Shown one piece after another: positions 8,331-17,200 of a stretch of 32,186 bases of DNA; position 1 is the first letter of the stretch; every line of letters starts with the position of its first letter. The position numbers and the translations under genes are program-made. The notes beneath the pieces are model-generated. The model was not told the origin of the DNA. It saw only the letters and a list, made by a program, of their open reading frames with translations, and searched no databases. The stretch lies in NCBI RefSeq assembly GCF_016106015.1, contig NZ_JACADQ010000017.1, positions 1 through 32,186 of the forward strand. Reading direction: 5' to 3'. Source of the DNA: Neoroseomonas rubea (GTDB taxonomy: Bacteria > Pseudomonadota > Alphaproteobacteria > Acetobacterales > Acetobacteraceae).

Positions 8331-8405
8331 TCAGCGGAAACCAAGAAATCCAAGAATGAAGAGCACGATGACCACGGCGCCGACGATATAGACAATGTTG
8401 TTCAT
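8331..8405 (-). CDS. 24-residue hydrophobic membrane peptide
   Basis: A 24-codon frame reads MNNIVYIVGAVVIVLFILG and then FLGFR before TGA at 8331-8333. Almost the whole peptide is one transmembrane helix with a basic C-terminal end. The ATG at 8405 is preceded by GGAAGGATC, a good ribosome site at proper spacing. Very similar one-helix peptides occur in alphaproteobacterial stress gene clusters, from memory; no function is known to me. The small number of codons limits confidence, but the start context and coherent helix support a real gene. It would be missed by gene callers with a size cut-off. A possible stress promoter lies about 125 bases upstream. Confidence 0.65.
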   Translation of the reverse strand: MNNIVYIVGAVVIVLFILGFLGFR

Positions 8406-8755
8406 GACCGATCCTTCCGTTCTGGCGTCAGGCATCCGTCGCTCCGACGTCTCCGCGTCAACAGGCCTCGTCGCCCGTTGCCGCGGAGGACACGCGGTCA
8501 TCCATCGACGGTGTTACGCCGACTGCAACAACGCTCGAAGATCGTCGCGGTTGCGAAGTTGATGCACCGCAATCCGATGGCACGGTGCGCAGGCAGACCG
8601 GGTCTCCTAAGCCGTGCGCGCGGGCTCTACGCCAGCCCGGTTCGAGAGGCCCGCCCTGTCCGATCATTCCTGAAGAGCCATGGGCCTGCGATCGCAGGTA
8701 CGAAGGGCGTCGGCGCATCGACGCGCCACCGTCGTGTGGCATGAAGCGGCAATCG
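8406..8755. other. Intergenic region with a possible promoter and a 14-base palindrome
   Basis: No convincing gene lies in these 350 bases. They hold the candidate promoter at 8530-8554 and a perfect palindrome, CCTGCGATCGCAGG, at 8685-8698. A weak GGCGC/GCGCC stem at 8712-8727 lies past the end of the exporter operon and may help terminate it. Confidence 0.5.
8530..8554 (-). promoter_or_regulatory. Candidate EcfG-type stress promoter upstream of the 24-residue peptide
   Basis: Minus strand: GCAAC (8554-8550), a 16-base spacer, CGTT (8533-8530). It has the same C substitution at the second -35 base as four other sites here. The leader to the ATG at 8405 would be about 120 bases, longer than for the other sites, so the assignment is weaker. 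Confidence 0.3.
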
Positions 8756-9499
8756 TCACGACGTGCTGATGCGTCTTGGCATTGGCACGGCGTCATCGGC
8801 GACGATCCGACCATCCACCACCTCGATGACACGATCGCAGCGCTGCGCCAGGCGAGGGTCGTGCGTGACGATCAGGAAGGTGGTGCGGCTCGTGCGGTTC
8901 ATTTCCCGCAGCAGATCGAAGACGCCATCGGCGGACTTCGTGTCGAGGTTGCCGGTCGGCTCGTCCGCAAGCACCAGCGCCGGCGACATGGCAAGCGCGC
9001 GCGCGATCGCGACCCGCTGCTGCTGGCCACCGGAGAGGTTCCCGACGCGGCTGTCCATCCAGGGGAGCAGGCCCACCCTGTCGAGCAACGCCTCCGCACC
9101 GCGACGCATCGCCGCGTCCGGGCGGTTGCGGTCGAGCAATAGCGGCATCATGACGTTCTCGGCCGCCGTGAAGGCGCCGATCAGGTGGTGATGCTGGAAC
9201 ACGAAGCCGATGCTTCGGCCCCGCAGCTGCGTCAGCGCCGCGTCGTCCATGTCACGCGTGTCCCGCCCTTCGATGAAGAGCGCGCCAGCCGTCGGGCGAT
9301 CGAGCAGGCCGATCAGGTTGAGCATCGTGCTCTTGCCCGATCCTGAGGGTCCGATCAGGGCGCAGAACTCGCCGCGCCGCAGGACGAGGTCGATGCCGTG
9401 CAGCACCTCGACCTCCCGCGGCGTTCCTACGCCGAACGACTTCCGCACGCCATCGAGGCGCAGGACTTCGGGCTCGCTCGGCGCGAGGGCGTCAGCCAC
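8756..9499 (-). CDS. ABC exporter ATPase subunit (LolD/MacB/DevA type)
   Basis: A 247-residue ATP-binding subunit with every motif intact: Walker A GPSGSGKS at residues 50-57, Q-loop glutamine at 102, signature LSGGQ at 155-159, Walker B ALVLADE ending in catalytic E180, and the switch histidine at 213. The pattern ADEPTGNLD is typical of the lipoprotein, macrolide and glycolipid exporter ATPases. The start is a GTG at 9499 that overlaps the permease stop by eight bases, so translation is probably coupled. It is the last gene of a three-gene operon (adaptor, permease, ATPase). It powers the FtsX-type permease from the cytoplasm. The substrate is unknown. Confidence 0.93.
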   Translation of the reverse strand: MADALAPSEPEVLRLDGVRKSFGVGTPREVEVLHGIDLVLRRGEFCALIGPSGSGKSTMLNLIGLLDRPTAGALFIEGRDTRDMDDAALTQLRGRSIGFVFQHHHLIGAFTAAENVMMPLLLDRNRPDAAMRRGAEALLDRVGLLPWMDSRVGNLSGGQQQRVAIARALAMSPALVLADEPTGNLDTKSADGVFDLLREMNRTSRTTFLIVTHDPRLAQRCDRVIEVVDGRIVADDAVPMPRRISTS

Positions 9500-10718
9500 G
9501 GATCGCCTCGACGGGGTCGAGCCGTGCCGCGCGCAGGGCGGGCGCCATCGCCGCGAGCACCCCGGTCAATGCCGCCACGACCGCCGCGATGACGAAGAGC
9601 TGCGGCTGGATCATCAGGGGAAACAGCGGGCTTCCATCGGCTTGGCGGACCGAGGCATGCCAGGCCACCAGCGCGCCGACGCCCGCGGCAGACCCGATCA
9701 GCGATCCGAGCAGGCCGAGCACGCCGCCCTGGATCAGGAAGACCCGCAGGATCTGCCCGCGCCGCGCGCCCATCGCGCGCAGGATGCCGATCTCGCGCGA
9801 ACGCTGAACGACCGAGACCACGAGCACGCTCGCGATGCCAAGCGCCACCGACAGGCCGACCGAGAGCCGGATCACGGTGTTGGACGTCTGCTGCGCGTTG
9901 ACCGCGGTGAAGAACTGCAGGTTCGTCCTGATCCAGCTGTCGGCGCGGATGCCCGTCATGCCATGCGCCAGTCGCGCCAGGATCTCCGCCGCATAGGGAT
10001 CGTGCAGCGTGACCTGCAGGCTCGTCACGCCGCCGGTGAGGCCGAGCAGGCTCTGCGCCGTGCGCAGGGCGACGAAGGTGCTGCGCTCGTTCACGCCGCG
10101 GTTGCCGAGGTCGAAGAGGCCCGTCACCGTCAGCGTCGCGTCGCGGCCCCTGGCCGTCGTCACCCGCAGCTTGTCGCCGACGCCCACGCCGAGTTCGACC
10201 GCGAGGTCGGTGCCGATGACGATGCCCTCGCTGGTCAACCTGGGCTGCCCTGCCACGATGCTGGCTGGCAGCTTGACGATGCGGAAGTAGCCTTCCGGCT
10301 CGACGCCGGTCAGCGTGATGGATCGGCTGGCTTCGCCGCGCACGGCCAGCGCGCCGCCGGCGGCGACCGGCGTCGCCACGGCAATCTCCGGCATGTCCCG
10401 CATCTGCCGCAACACGGTCTGCCACTGGTCGATGGAGCGGATGCGCTGCGACGGCCGCTGCACCACTGCATCCTGGATCACGCCTTCTGCGGCGCGGAGA
10501 GGCCGCGCGACCTCGTCCGGCGGCAGCAGGACGAGATGGGCCTGGGCGCTGAGGACGCGGTTGAGGAAGTTCGCCTGGATGCCGGTAAGGAGCGCCGACA
10601 TGAACACGATCACGGCCACACCCATGGAGACGCCGGCGAGGATGAAGATCGTCTGCATCCAGCCATCGCGCAGGAACCGGATGGCGGCGATCCATTCGAA
10701 GGGCAGCCAGCCTCTCAT
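9492..10718 (-). CDS. FtsX/LolCE-type ABC exporter permease
   Basis: A 408-residue permease with the FtsX/MacB layout. There is one transmembrane helix near residues 20-45 ([20 protein letters not shown]), a periplasmic MacB-like core domain of about 200 residues, and three C-terminal helices near 278-303, 325-350 and 370-392. The [20 protein letters not shown] motif contacts the ATPase, and the end DPVEAIRG is characteristic. The ATG at 10718 overlaps the adaptor's stop (ATGA). The frame remains open far upstream, but that stretch lies inside the adaptor gene and is a shadow. It forms a tripartite exporter with its neighbours, by analogy with MacAB or DevBCA. The outer-membrane partner is not in the window. 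Confidence 0.92.
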   Translation of the reverse strand: MRGWLPFEWIAAIRFLRDGWMQTIFILAGVSMGVAVIVFMSALLTGIQANFLNRVLSAQAHLVLLPPDEVARPLRAAEGVIQDAVVQRPSQRIRSIDQWQTVLRQMRDMPEIAVATPVAAGGALAVRGEASRSITLTGVEPEGYFRIVKLPASIVAGQPRLTSEGIVIGTDLAVELGVGVGDKLRVTTARGRDATLTVTGLFDLGNRGVNERSTFVALRTAQSLLGLTGGVTSLQVTLHDPYAAEILARLAHGMTGIRADSWIRTNLQFFTAVNAQQTSNTVIRLSVGLSVALGIASVLVVSVVQRSREIGILRAMGARRGQILRVFLIQGGVLGLLGSLIGSAAGVGALVAWHASVRQADGSPLFPLMIQPQLFVIAAVVAALTGVLAAMAPALRAARLDPVEAIRG

Positions 10719-12085
10719 CGCGCCGCCTCGGGCCGGACCCTGCCGCCATCGGCGACCGCCACGCTGGACGGCACGACCAGGTCGCCTTCGCGCAACCCGT
10801 CCAGGATCTCGACCCGCTGCGGGCCGCGCAGGCCGATCGTGACGGTGCGGCGTCGTGCGCGCCCCTCCTCGATGCGCAGCACCCAGGGTGTCGGCCCCGC
10901 TGCGTCGCGCACGGCCGAGACCGGCAGGACGAGCGCATCCGCCCGTTCCGCCACGGCGATATCCACCGACACCGTCATGTCCTGGCGCAGATAGTCCGGC
11001 GGCGCGGGCACGCGCAGCTTGACCTCGACCGCGGCGCGATCCGGATCGACGGACGGGTTGATGTAGGCGAGTTCTGCGGGGAACCGCCGATTGGGGTAGG
11101 CATCCGCCGAGGCGACCGCCCGCTGGCCAATGGCGATGAGGCCGAGGTTCTTCTCGTCGATCTGCACCACGATCTCGATCTGCCCGATCGGCGACAGCAC
11201 CATGAGGACCTGGTTCGGCTGCACGACCCAGCCGCGCTCCACGTTGCGGGCGATGAGTGTGCCGGCTTCCAGCGCCCGGATCTGCGTGTAGTCGAGGCGA
11301 GAAAGCGCCACGAGGAGGCTCGCGCGCGCCTGGCGCAACGCGGCTTCGGCGGCGACGTGGTCGGTCCCTCCGGGGGCGTTGCCGGCGACCTGGGCTTGCG
11401 CGGCCCGCACCTGTGCCTGCGCGATGTTGAGGGCGCGCCGCGCATTGTCGAGCTGCGCCTGCGTCTCGAAGCCGCCTGAGCGCAGGCTCTCCGCCCGGGA
11501 GTATTGCTGCTGCGCGTTGAGCAGCGTCGACTGTGCCTGGCTCAGATTCTCCTGCGCGACGGGCAGCGTCACCTCGACGATCTGGCGCAGCCGGGCCGCC
11601 GCCTGGGCCGCCGCCGCTTCGGCCTGTTCGACGCTGGCGCGCAATTCGCTGTCCTCGAGCGTGACGAGAACCTGGCCAAGTGCGACCGCCTGGCCTTCCG
11701 TGACGGGAACGGAGGCGACGGTGCCAGTGATCTGGCTGCCGATGTTCACGCGGTGCGGCGTCGCGATCCGGCCGCTTGCAACAACGCTCTGCACCAACAC
11801 GCCGCGGACCACGGGTTGCGTCGTGACGATCGGTCCCAACAGCCAGGGGATCGCGAGGTAGAGACCCACGCCCAGCAGCGCCAGGACGGCAAGGATGCGC
11901 CAACGCCGACGCCACAGCAGCACAGCGGCGACTCTCGCGAGGCGAAGGGGCGCCACCACGAACGCCGTCGGCCGGGCGTCCAAGGGGCCGACCGCCGTGG
12001 CGGGTGCCGTCACCGCAGTTCGCGGGAGCGGGACGCCATCATGCTCCGAGGCCGGAGGATGCGGCGCTGAGTCGGACGGCATCAT
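10715..12085 (-). CDS. HlyD/MacA-type periplasmic adaptor subunit
   Basis: A 456-residue membrane fusion protein. A cytoplasmic Pro/Ala-rich tail of about 60 residues leads to one transmembrane anchor (about 63-83). A lipoyl-like half-motif follows (IGSQITGTVASVPVTEGQ, about 116-133), then a long Ala/Gln-rich coiled-coil hairpin (about 150-270) and beta-barrel and membrane-proximal domains to the C terminus. It links the inner-membrane permease to an outer-membrane channel. The ATG at 12085 has a GAGGAG ribosome site, and a second ATG follows immediately. The gene leads the exporter operon and is divergent from the XRE regulator at 12323. The cytoplasmic tail is longer than in typical MacA. 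Confidence 0.92.
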   Translation of the reverse strand: MMPSDSAPHPPASEHDGVPLPRTAVTAPATAVGPLDARPTAFVVAPLRLARVAAVLLWRRRWRILAVLALLGVGLYLAIPWLLGPIVTTQPVVRGVLVQSVVASGRIATPHRVNIGSQITGTVASVPVTEGQAVALGQVLVTLEDSELRASVEQAEAAAAQAAARLRQIVEVTLPVAQENLSQAQSTLLNAQQQYSRAESLRSGGFETQAQLDNARRALNIAQAQVRAAQAQVAGNAPGGTDHVAAEAALRQARASLLVALSRLDYTQIRALEAGTLIARNVERGWVVQPNQVLMVLSPIGQIEIVVQIDEKNLGLIAIGQRAVASADAYPNRRFPAELAYINPSVDPDRAAVEVKLRVPAPPDYLRQDMTVSVDIAVAERADALVLPVSAVRDAAGPTPWVLRIEEGRARRRTVTIGLRGPQRVEILDGLREGDLVVPSSVAVADGGRVRPEAAR

Positions 12086-12256
12086 GACTCCTCATCTTCC
12101 TGTTCGGGCGCATCGCCAGGACGATGCGGGCGCATGAACGCCGGCGCGTCCACGGCGCGACGCCCGATGGCCGACATCCGAATAAGCATCGCGGCAAGGC
12201 CGGACATTCGCACCGGCCTTGCGGTCGCCGCCAGGGAAAGAACTTTACGATGCAGG

Positions 12257-12282
12257 GAAACCTCCTGTGCCTGCCCGGCGTT
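12257..12282 (+). promoter_or_regulatory. Candidate EcfG-type stress promoter for the XRE regulator
   Basis: GAAAC (12257-12261), a 17-base spacer and CGTT (12279-12282). A TTGACA at 12281-12286 overlaps it and could serve as a housekeeping -35, though no clear -10 follows. The XRE start is 41 bases downstream. The 237-base gap between the divergent exporter operon and the XRE gene (12086-12322) holds nothing else I recognise. Confidence 0.4.
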
Positions 12283-12322
12283 GACAGCCGGATGCAGCAA
12301 CAGATTGGACGGGGGAAAGAGG

Positions 12323-12931
12323 ATGAAGGAGATGGCCAAGCCGACCGACGTGCCCGGCTCCACCTCCGAGGATCCTGCGCGCGAACCCCATGACCGCGTG
12401 GGCGTCCGCAGCGCGCTTCCGTTTCGGTTGGAGCGTCTCGGCGAATCCCAGCCGGCCCGTCGCGAGGCCCCGGCCGAACCGACCCGGCGGCCTGCGGACG
12501 CGGCCGCCGACCCCCGGCCCAGGCACGCCCTGAACGGCGTCGATACCCATGTCGGTGCGCGCATCCGTCTCCGTCGCCATCTCCTCGGCATGAGTCAGAC
12601 GACGCTGGCGCAGGCAATCGGGGTCACGTTCCAGCAACTTCAGAAGTACGAGCGAGGCCTGAACCGGATTTCGGCGAGCCGGCTGCACGATATCGGACGC
12701 GCAATGGATACCTCGATCTCGTACTTCTTCGACGACATGCCGGCGAGCATCGGCGAGACGTCCGCGGTGCCGCTTGGCAACGGCCATGCCGGATTTCTGA
12801 ACGACCCGGAACTCGACAAGTCGCACAGGCGCGAGACGCTGAATCTGGTTCGTGCGTACTACAACCTTGAGGATCCCAATGTGCGCCGGCGTGTCCTTGA
12901 GCTCGTGGGAAGCCTTGGATCGGGCCATTAG
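12323..12931 (+). CDS. XRE-family helix-turn-helix regulator
   Basis: A 202-residue protein with a Cro/CI-type helix-turn-helix at about residues 77-137 (VGARIRLRRHLLGMSQTTLA through the SYFFDD end). This is the form common in alphaproteobacterial XRE regulators. A charged, Pro-rich N-terminal extension of about 70 residues precedes it, and a helical C-terminal segment (LVRAYYNLEDPNVRRRVLEL) may dimerise. The ATG at 12323 follows a purine-rich ribosome site (GGGGGAAAGAGG). A second in-frame ATG lies nine bases on. The open frame extends upstream to 12134 but without protein-like content. It is divergent from the exporter operon, which makes it a candidate local regulator. A possible stress promoter lies upstream. 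Confidence 0.87.
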   Translation: MKEMAKPTDVPGSTSEDPAREPHDRVGVRSALPFRLERLGESQPARREAPAEPTRRPADAAADPRPRHALNGVDTHVGARIRLRRHLLGMSQTTLAQAIGVTFQQLQKYERGLNRISASRLHDIGRAMDTSISYFFDDMPASIGETSAVPLGNGHAGFLNDPELDKSHRRETLNLVRAYYNLEDPNVRRRVLELVGSLGSGH

Positions 12932-13222
12932 TCACATGGAAACGGCGGGCGATGCTGGCGCACCGCTTGCGATCGCAATTGCGGTCGGCCAGCCCTCCGT
13001 GCGGTCCGGACCGAGCCGCTGCGTCAGCCCAGGCCACGTTTTCGCGCGCCGATTGTGCCTCCGCCACGTCGGCGCACGCGGTTCCTCCCCAATGCGGCGC
13101 CGCGCATCGAAATCGCGCGCGGCGTGCGACGTGTCGCCTCGACGAACGTTCCAGGGGATCAGGCGGCTGGTCCGTTCGATATCGAAGCGCTGCCTTTGCA
13201 CCAGAGAGGGGGATATCAAGAC
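12932..13222. other. Intergenic region without a recognised gene
   Basis: These 291 bases separate the XRE gene from the small lipoprotein gene. I found no coherent coding frame, no strong hairpin and no EcfG-like site. GAACGTTC at 13144-13151 is a short palindrome. The promoter of the 48-residue lipoprotein probably lies here. Confidence 0.4.
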
Positions 13223-13369
13223 GTGCGGTTCCCATTCATCGCGACCGGCCTTCTGGCGCTTGGCGCCGTGGGTTGCCGCGGCCCGGGCGATGGCACGCGC
13301 GACAACCCGCCCGGCACGGCCGCCAGTCGCAGCATCGATCGTGCCGCAGGGATGTCGGGAAACCGCTGA
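13223..13369 (+). CDS. 48-residue putative lipoprotein
   Basis: A short frame starting with GTG at 13223 encodes a hydrophobic signal (RFPFIATGLLALGAVGC) with a lipobox-like AVGC, so Cys18 would be the lipidated residue. A Gly/Pro/Asp-rich mature part follows (DNPPGTAASRSIDRAAG). The ribosome site GAGGGGG lies about ten bases before the GTG. The same frame is open from 13055, but the upstream part has no protein-like features. Small lipoproteins with repeated PPGT-A-R-DRA motifs occur in this group of bacteria, from memory; function unknown. It faces the convergent receiver gene 51 bases away. Confidence 0.6.
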   Translation: MRFPFIATGLLALGAVGCRGPGDGTRDNPPGTAASRSIDRAAGMSGNR

Positions 13370-13420
13370 TGGCAGACCCACCCATCGGGCCTGCGGGCGC
13401 CATGACGGACGCGGCGCCGC

Positions 13421-13780
13421 TCAGGCTTCGGCGGAGGCCTCGACCGCACGCTCGATGGCGGTCGCGATGTCTGCTTCACCGAACGGCTTCTGCAGCACGA
13501 CGCATCCCCGCCTGCCCGGCTGGACTGGTGCGCCGCTCATGAAGATGTGTGGGACATGGCGAGTCTGCAGCACCTTCTCGACCGCTGCGATCCCACTGCC
13601 ATGCCTCAGGATCACGTCGACGATCATCAGGTCGGGGCTGCAGCGCATGGCGGCCGCCACGGCATCTTCCTCGGATGTCTCGACCGCGCAGACGTCGTGT
13701 CCCATCGACTTCAGCATCCGTGCCAGCAGCATGCCGATCACGGCGTTGTCCTCGACCACGAGGATGCGGAGCGCCGTCAT
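13421..13780 (-). CDS. Single-domain response regulator (receiver only)
   Basis: A 119-residue stand-alone receiver domain. The acidic pair is E10 and D11, the phosphoacceptor aspartate is D55 (DLMIVDVIL), S82 stands at the Thr/Ser switch position (MSGAP), and K98 sits in LQKPF. No output domain is present, so it probably shuttles phosphate or regulates a partner by contact. It is divergent from the large CheB-CheR-kinase gene across 443 bases and is a candidate partner for it. The ATG at 13780 begins the first beta strand. Frame-open sequence upstream of it to 13930 is not receiver-like. Confidence 0.88.
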   Translation of the reverse strand: MTALRILVVEDNAVIGMLLARMLKSMGHDVCAVETSEEDAVAAAMRCSPDLMIVDVILRHGSGIAAVEKVLQTRHVPHIFMSGAPVQPGRRGCVVLQKPFGEADIATAIERAVEASAEA

Positions 13781-14223
13781 CGCCTCGCGCCATCCTGGGC
13801 CGCCACGTAAATGAGATTCAGCGCCTGTCGGATGTTCAAGCAACCTCCGTTGCGCATCCGCCTGCGCGAATGCGTCCCTTGCACTGAAGAGGCCCGCGCC
13901 TCGGATGCAGTGTCCGTGCCGATCAATCAATTCGCACGCGTTCTCGACGAACTATATCAGTATACGGCGCTTCGCATATCTTCCCGATAGCCTTATTCGG
14001 CATGCGAAGGCGGAACAATCGCGGGAATGCTTCCGGCAAGGCACGTTCGCCGCGGGTTCGGGATCGGGCGTATGGTTGCGCGTGTCCTTTTCCGGCCAGT
14101 ACCATGCGGACCCGTGCGGGCGAGGTCCAACGCGGCGCGCGCGGCAGTCCGTGACGCCCGGAGAGTTGCGAGGATGATCTGAAGAAGCACCCGACGGCGG
14201 AGGCCAGCACGCGCGGTACCCCG
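13781..14223. other. Divergent intergenic region with an AT-rich patch
   Basis: These 443 bases hold no gene I can support. An unusually AT-rich patch for this genome (about 13943-13995, containing TATATCAGTATAC) is a good candidate for divergent promoters of the receiver gene and the hybrid kinase. A GGAAC at 14012 and a CGTT at 14044 are 27 bases apart, too far for an EcfG promoter. Confidence 0.4.
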
Positions 14224-17200
14224 ATGCCACGCACGCGTCGTCGCGTCGCCGCGGGCAAGCCCGCGCCCGGCCTGCGCGACGACATCCTCGTGGTGGGTAT
14301 CGGTGCTTCCGCCGGCGGCCTTGATGCGTGCCGCCGCCTGATCGAGGCGGTCGTGGACGGCAGCGGCATGGCGCTGATCCTCGTCCAGCATCTCGATCCG
14401 GACCACGAAAGCATGCTTGTGGATCTGCTCGCGACGCACACCGGACTCACCGTGTGCCAGGTCGTGGACGGGATGCCGATCGAGCGTGGCCATCTCTATG
14501 TCATCCCGCCGGGCACCTATCTTTCCGTGGGCAAGGGTGCGCTGCACCTGACGGAACCGGCGGCACGGCACGGCGCGAGGCTGCCTTTCGACTTCCTGCT
14601 CCACTCGCTGGCCGAGGAGATGGGACCGAGGGCCGCCTGCGTCGTCCTTTCGGGGACAGGATCGGATGGCAGCCTGGGGCTGAAGGCCGTGAAGCAGAAG
14701 GGCGGCCTGGTGATCGCGCAGGACCCCGAGGAAGCCGCCTATGACGGGATGCCGCGCAGCGCGATCACGACCGGCGCCGTCGATAGCGTGCTTCCCGCCG
14801 CGGACATTCCGAACGCGCTCATGAAGTATATCCAGCGCAAGGGCCCTGCGTCCGGCGCCAATGTCGCGCCACCGCCTGCCGGGGACGTGCTTCTGGCCAT
14901 CGTCGCCTTCCTCCATGAGACTACAAGCCACGACTTCCGGCTGTACAAGCCCGGCACGCTGCGCCGGCGGATCGAACGGCGCATGTCCGCCGCGGCCGTC
15001 GCGCCGACGGATATGCATCTCTATCTGGACAAGCTGCGGCACGACCCCGTCGAGGTCGAGGCGCTGGCCAAGGATCTCCTGATCCACGTGACAAGCTTCT
15101 TCCGGGACGCGGAGGTCTTCGATCTCCTCGCGGAGGTCGTCATCCCCGAACTGGTGGACTCAGCGGAGCCCGGCCGTCCGCTCCGCATCTGGGTTCCCGG
15201 CTGCAGCACCGGCGAGGAAGCGTATTCCCTCGCCATGCTGTTCCAGGAGCGGATTGCCGCGAAGGGGCGCGAGGTCAAGCTGCAGATCTTCGGATCGGAT
15301 GTCGATCCGGACGCCGTCATCGCCGCGCGGGATGGGCTCTATCCGCCGTCGATCAAGACGGATGTGACGCCCGAGCGCCTCGCGCGATTCTTCACGAAGG
15401 AGAGTGCGGGCTACCGCGTCTCGTCCGAACTGCGCGCCAGCGTGGTCTTCACGGTGCAGGACGTGCTGAACGATGCGCCCTTCTCCCGGCTCGACATGGT
15501 GTCGTGCCGCAACCTGCTCATCTATCTGAGCCCTGAGGCGCAATCGAAGGTGATCGCGCTGTTCCACTTCGCGCTGCGTCCTGGCGGCATCCTGCTGCTC
15601 GGCGGCGCGGAGACGATCGGCAGCGCGCCCGGGCGCTTCGAGGTGATCTCGAAGCCTGGCCGGATCTACCGCCATGTCGGCCGCAGCCGGCCGGGCGAGC
15701 TTGGCCTCATCTTCGGCGCCGGCAGTGTCGATCGTCCCGGCCGGCAGGCGGGCAAGGCCGCGAGCGCCGCGCGCGGCACCGTCTATGGCGAATTGTGCCG
15801 GCGGCTGGTGATGGACGCCTACGCGCCCGCGGCGGTGCTGGTCGATCAGAAGCAGGAATGCCTCTATTCGCTCGGCCCGACGGACCGGTTCCTCCGCGTG
15901 CCGCCGGGCGCGCCGACGCAGGACCTGCTCGCGATGGCGCCGCGCAGCGTGCGGAACAAACTTCGCGCGGCGATCCAGCGCGCGCTGCAGGAGAATGGTC
16001 GGGTTTCGCAGCCCGGCGGCCTGATCCGGCTGGATGGCCGGACCCTGTCTTTCTCCATCGACGTCCAGCCGGTGCTGAGCGAGGGCGAAAGGCTGCTCCT
16101 CATCTGCTTCGTGGAGGAGAGGGCCCCCGCCCCGCCGGCGAGCCGAATCGCCGCGCCCCGCGATGTCCCCCGCATCGCCGAGCTCGAGCAGGAGCTGGAT
16201 GCGACACGCACGGAACTCCAGGGCGCGATCCACAACCTCGAGATCGCCAATGAGGAGCAGAAGGCGATCAGCGAGGAGGCGCTCTCCGCGAGCGAGGAGT
16301 ACCAGTCGACGAATGAGGAATTGCTGACGTCGAAGGAGGAACTCCAGTCGCTGAACGAGGAGCTGACGGCGCTCAACACCCAGTTGCAGGAGACGCTGGA
16401 GCGGCAGCGCACGACGTCCAACGACCTGCAGAACGTCCTCTACAGCACCGACGTCGCCACGCTCTTCCTCGATACGGAGCTGCGGATCCGGTTCTTCACG
16501 CCGGCGACGAAGGATCTCGTCAGCGTCATTCCCGGCGATATCGGCCGCCCGCTCTCGGACCTCAACCTGCTCGCCTCGGACAGCGACCTCCTGGCCGATG
16601 CGCGGAAGGTCCTGCGGACACGCAAGCCGATCGAACGGGAGATCATGACGCGCGGGACGACCTGGTATTCGCGCCGGATCCTGCCCTACCGCACCCAGGA
16701 TGACGGGGTGGAAGGCGTCGTCATCACCTTCGTCGACATCACCGAGCGTCGCCTGGCTGCGCAGAGGCTCGAGGAAGCGAAGCGCCAGGCGGAATACGCC
16801 AACGGCGTGAAGTCGCGCTTCCTGGCGGCTGCAAGCCACGACCTGCGGCAGCCGCTGCAGACACTGACGCTGCTCCAGGGCCTGCTGACGAAGTCCGCGG
16901 AGGGCGACAAGACGCATGATCTCGTCATGCGCCTCGGTGAAACGCTCAGTGCCATGTCCGGGATGCTCAAAACGCTGCTCGACATCAACCAGATCGAGGC
17001 CGGCACCATCCGCCCCGAGATCGTCCGCTTTCCGGTCAACGACCTGCTGGACCGCCTCCGGGGTGAATTCGCCTACCATGCGGAGGCGCAGAGGCTCGGC
17101 TTCCGCGTCGTGCCCTGCGGCCTCGTCATCGAGAGCGACCCCCGGCTGCTCGAGCAGATCCTGCGCAACCTGCTGTCGAACGCGCTGAAATACACGCGGC

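Noticed and set aside
8570-8665. Possible tRNA-Arg: a CTCCTAA anticodon-loop-like stretch followed by GGTTCGAG
   Set aside because: The anticodon stem pairs only three of five positions, the T-arm cannot close (G where C is needed at position 61), and no acceptor stem was found.
9210-10994. 594-codon plus-strand frame
   Set aside because: Antisense shadow of the permease and ATPase genes, rich in Arg, Ala and His with no domain.
10719-11915. N-terminal extension of the exporter permease to about 807 residues
   Set aside because: The extension lies inside the adaptor gene in another frame and is low-complexity; the ATGA overlap gives the natural start at 10718.
14012-14047. GGAAC and CGTT upstream of the hybrid kinase as a canonical EcfG promoter
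   Set aside because: The spacer is 27 bases; EcfG promoters need 16-17.
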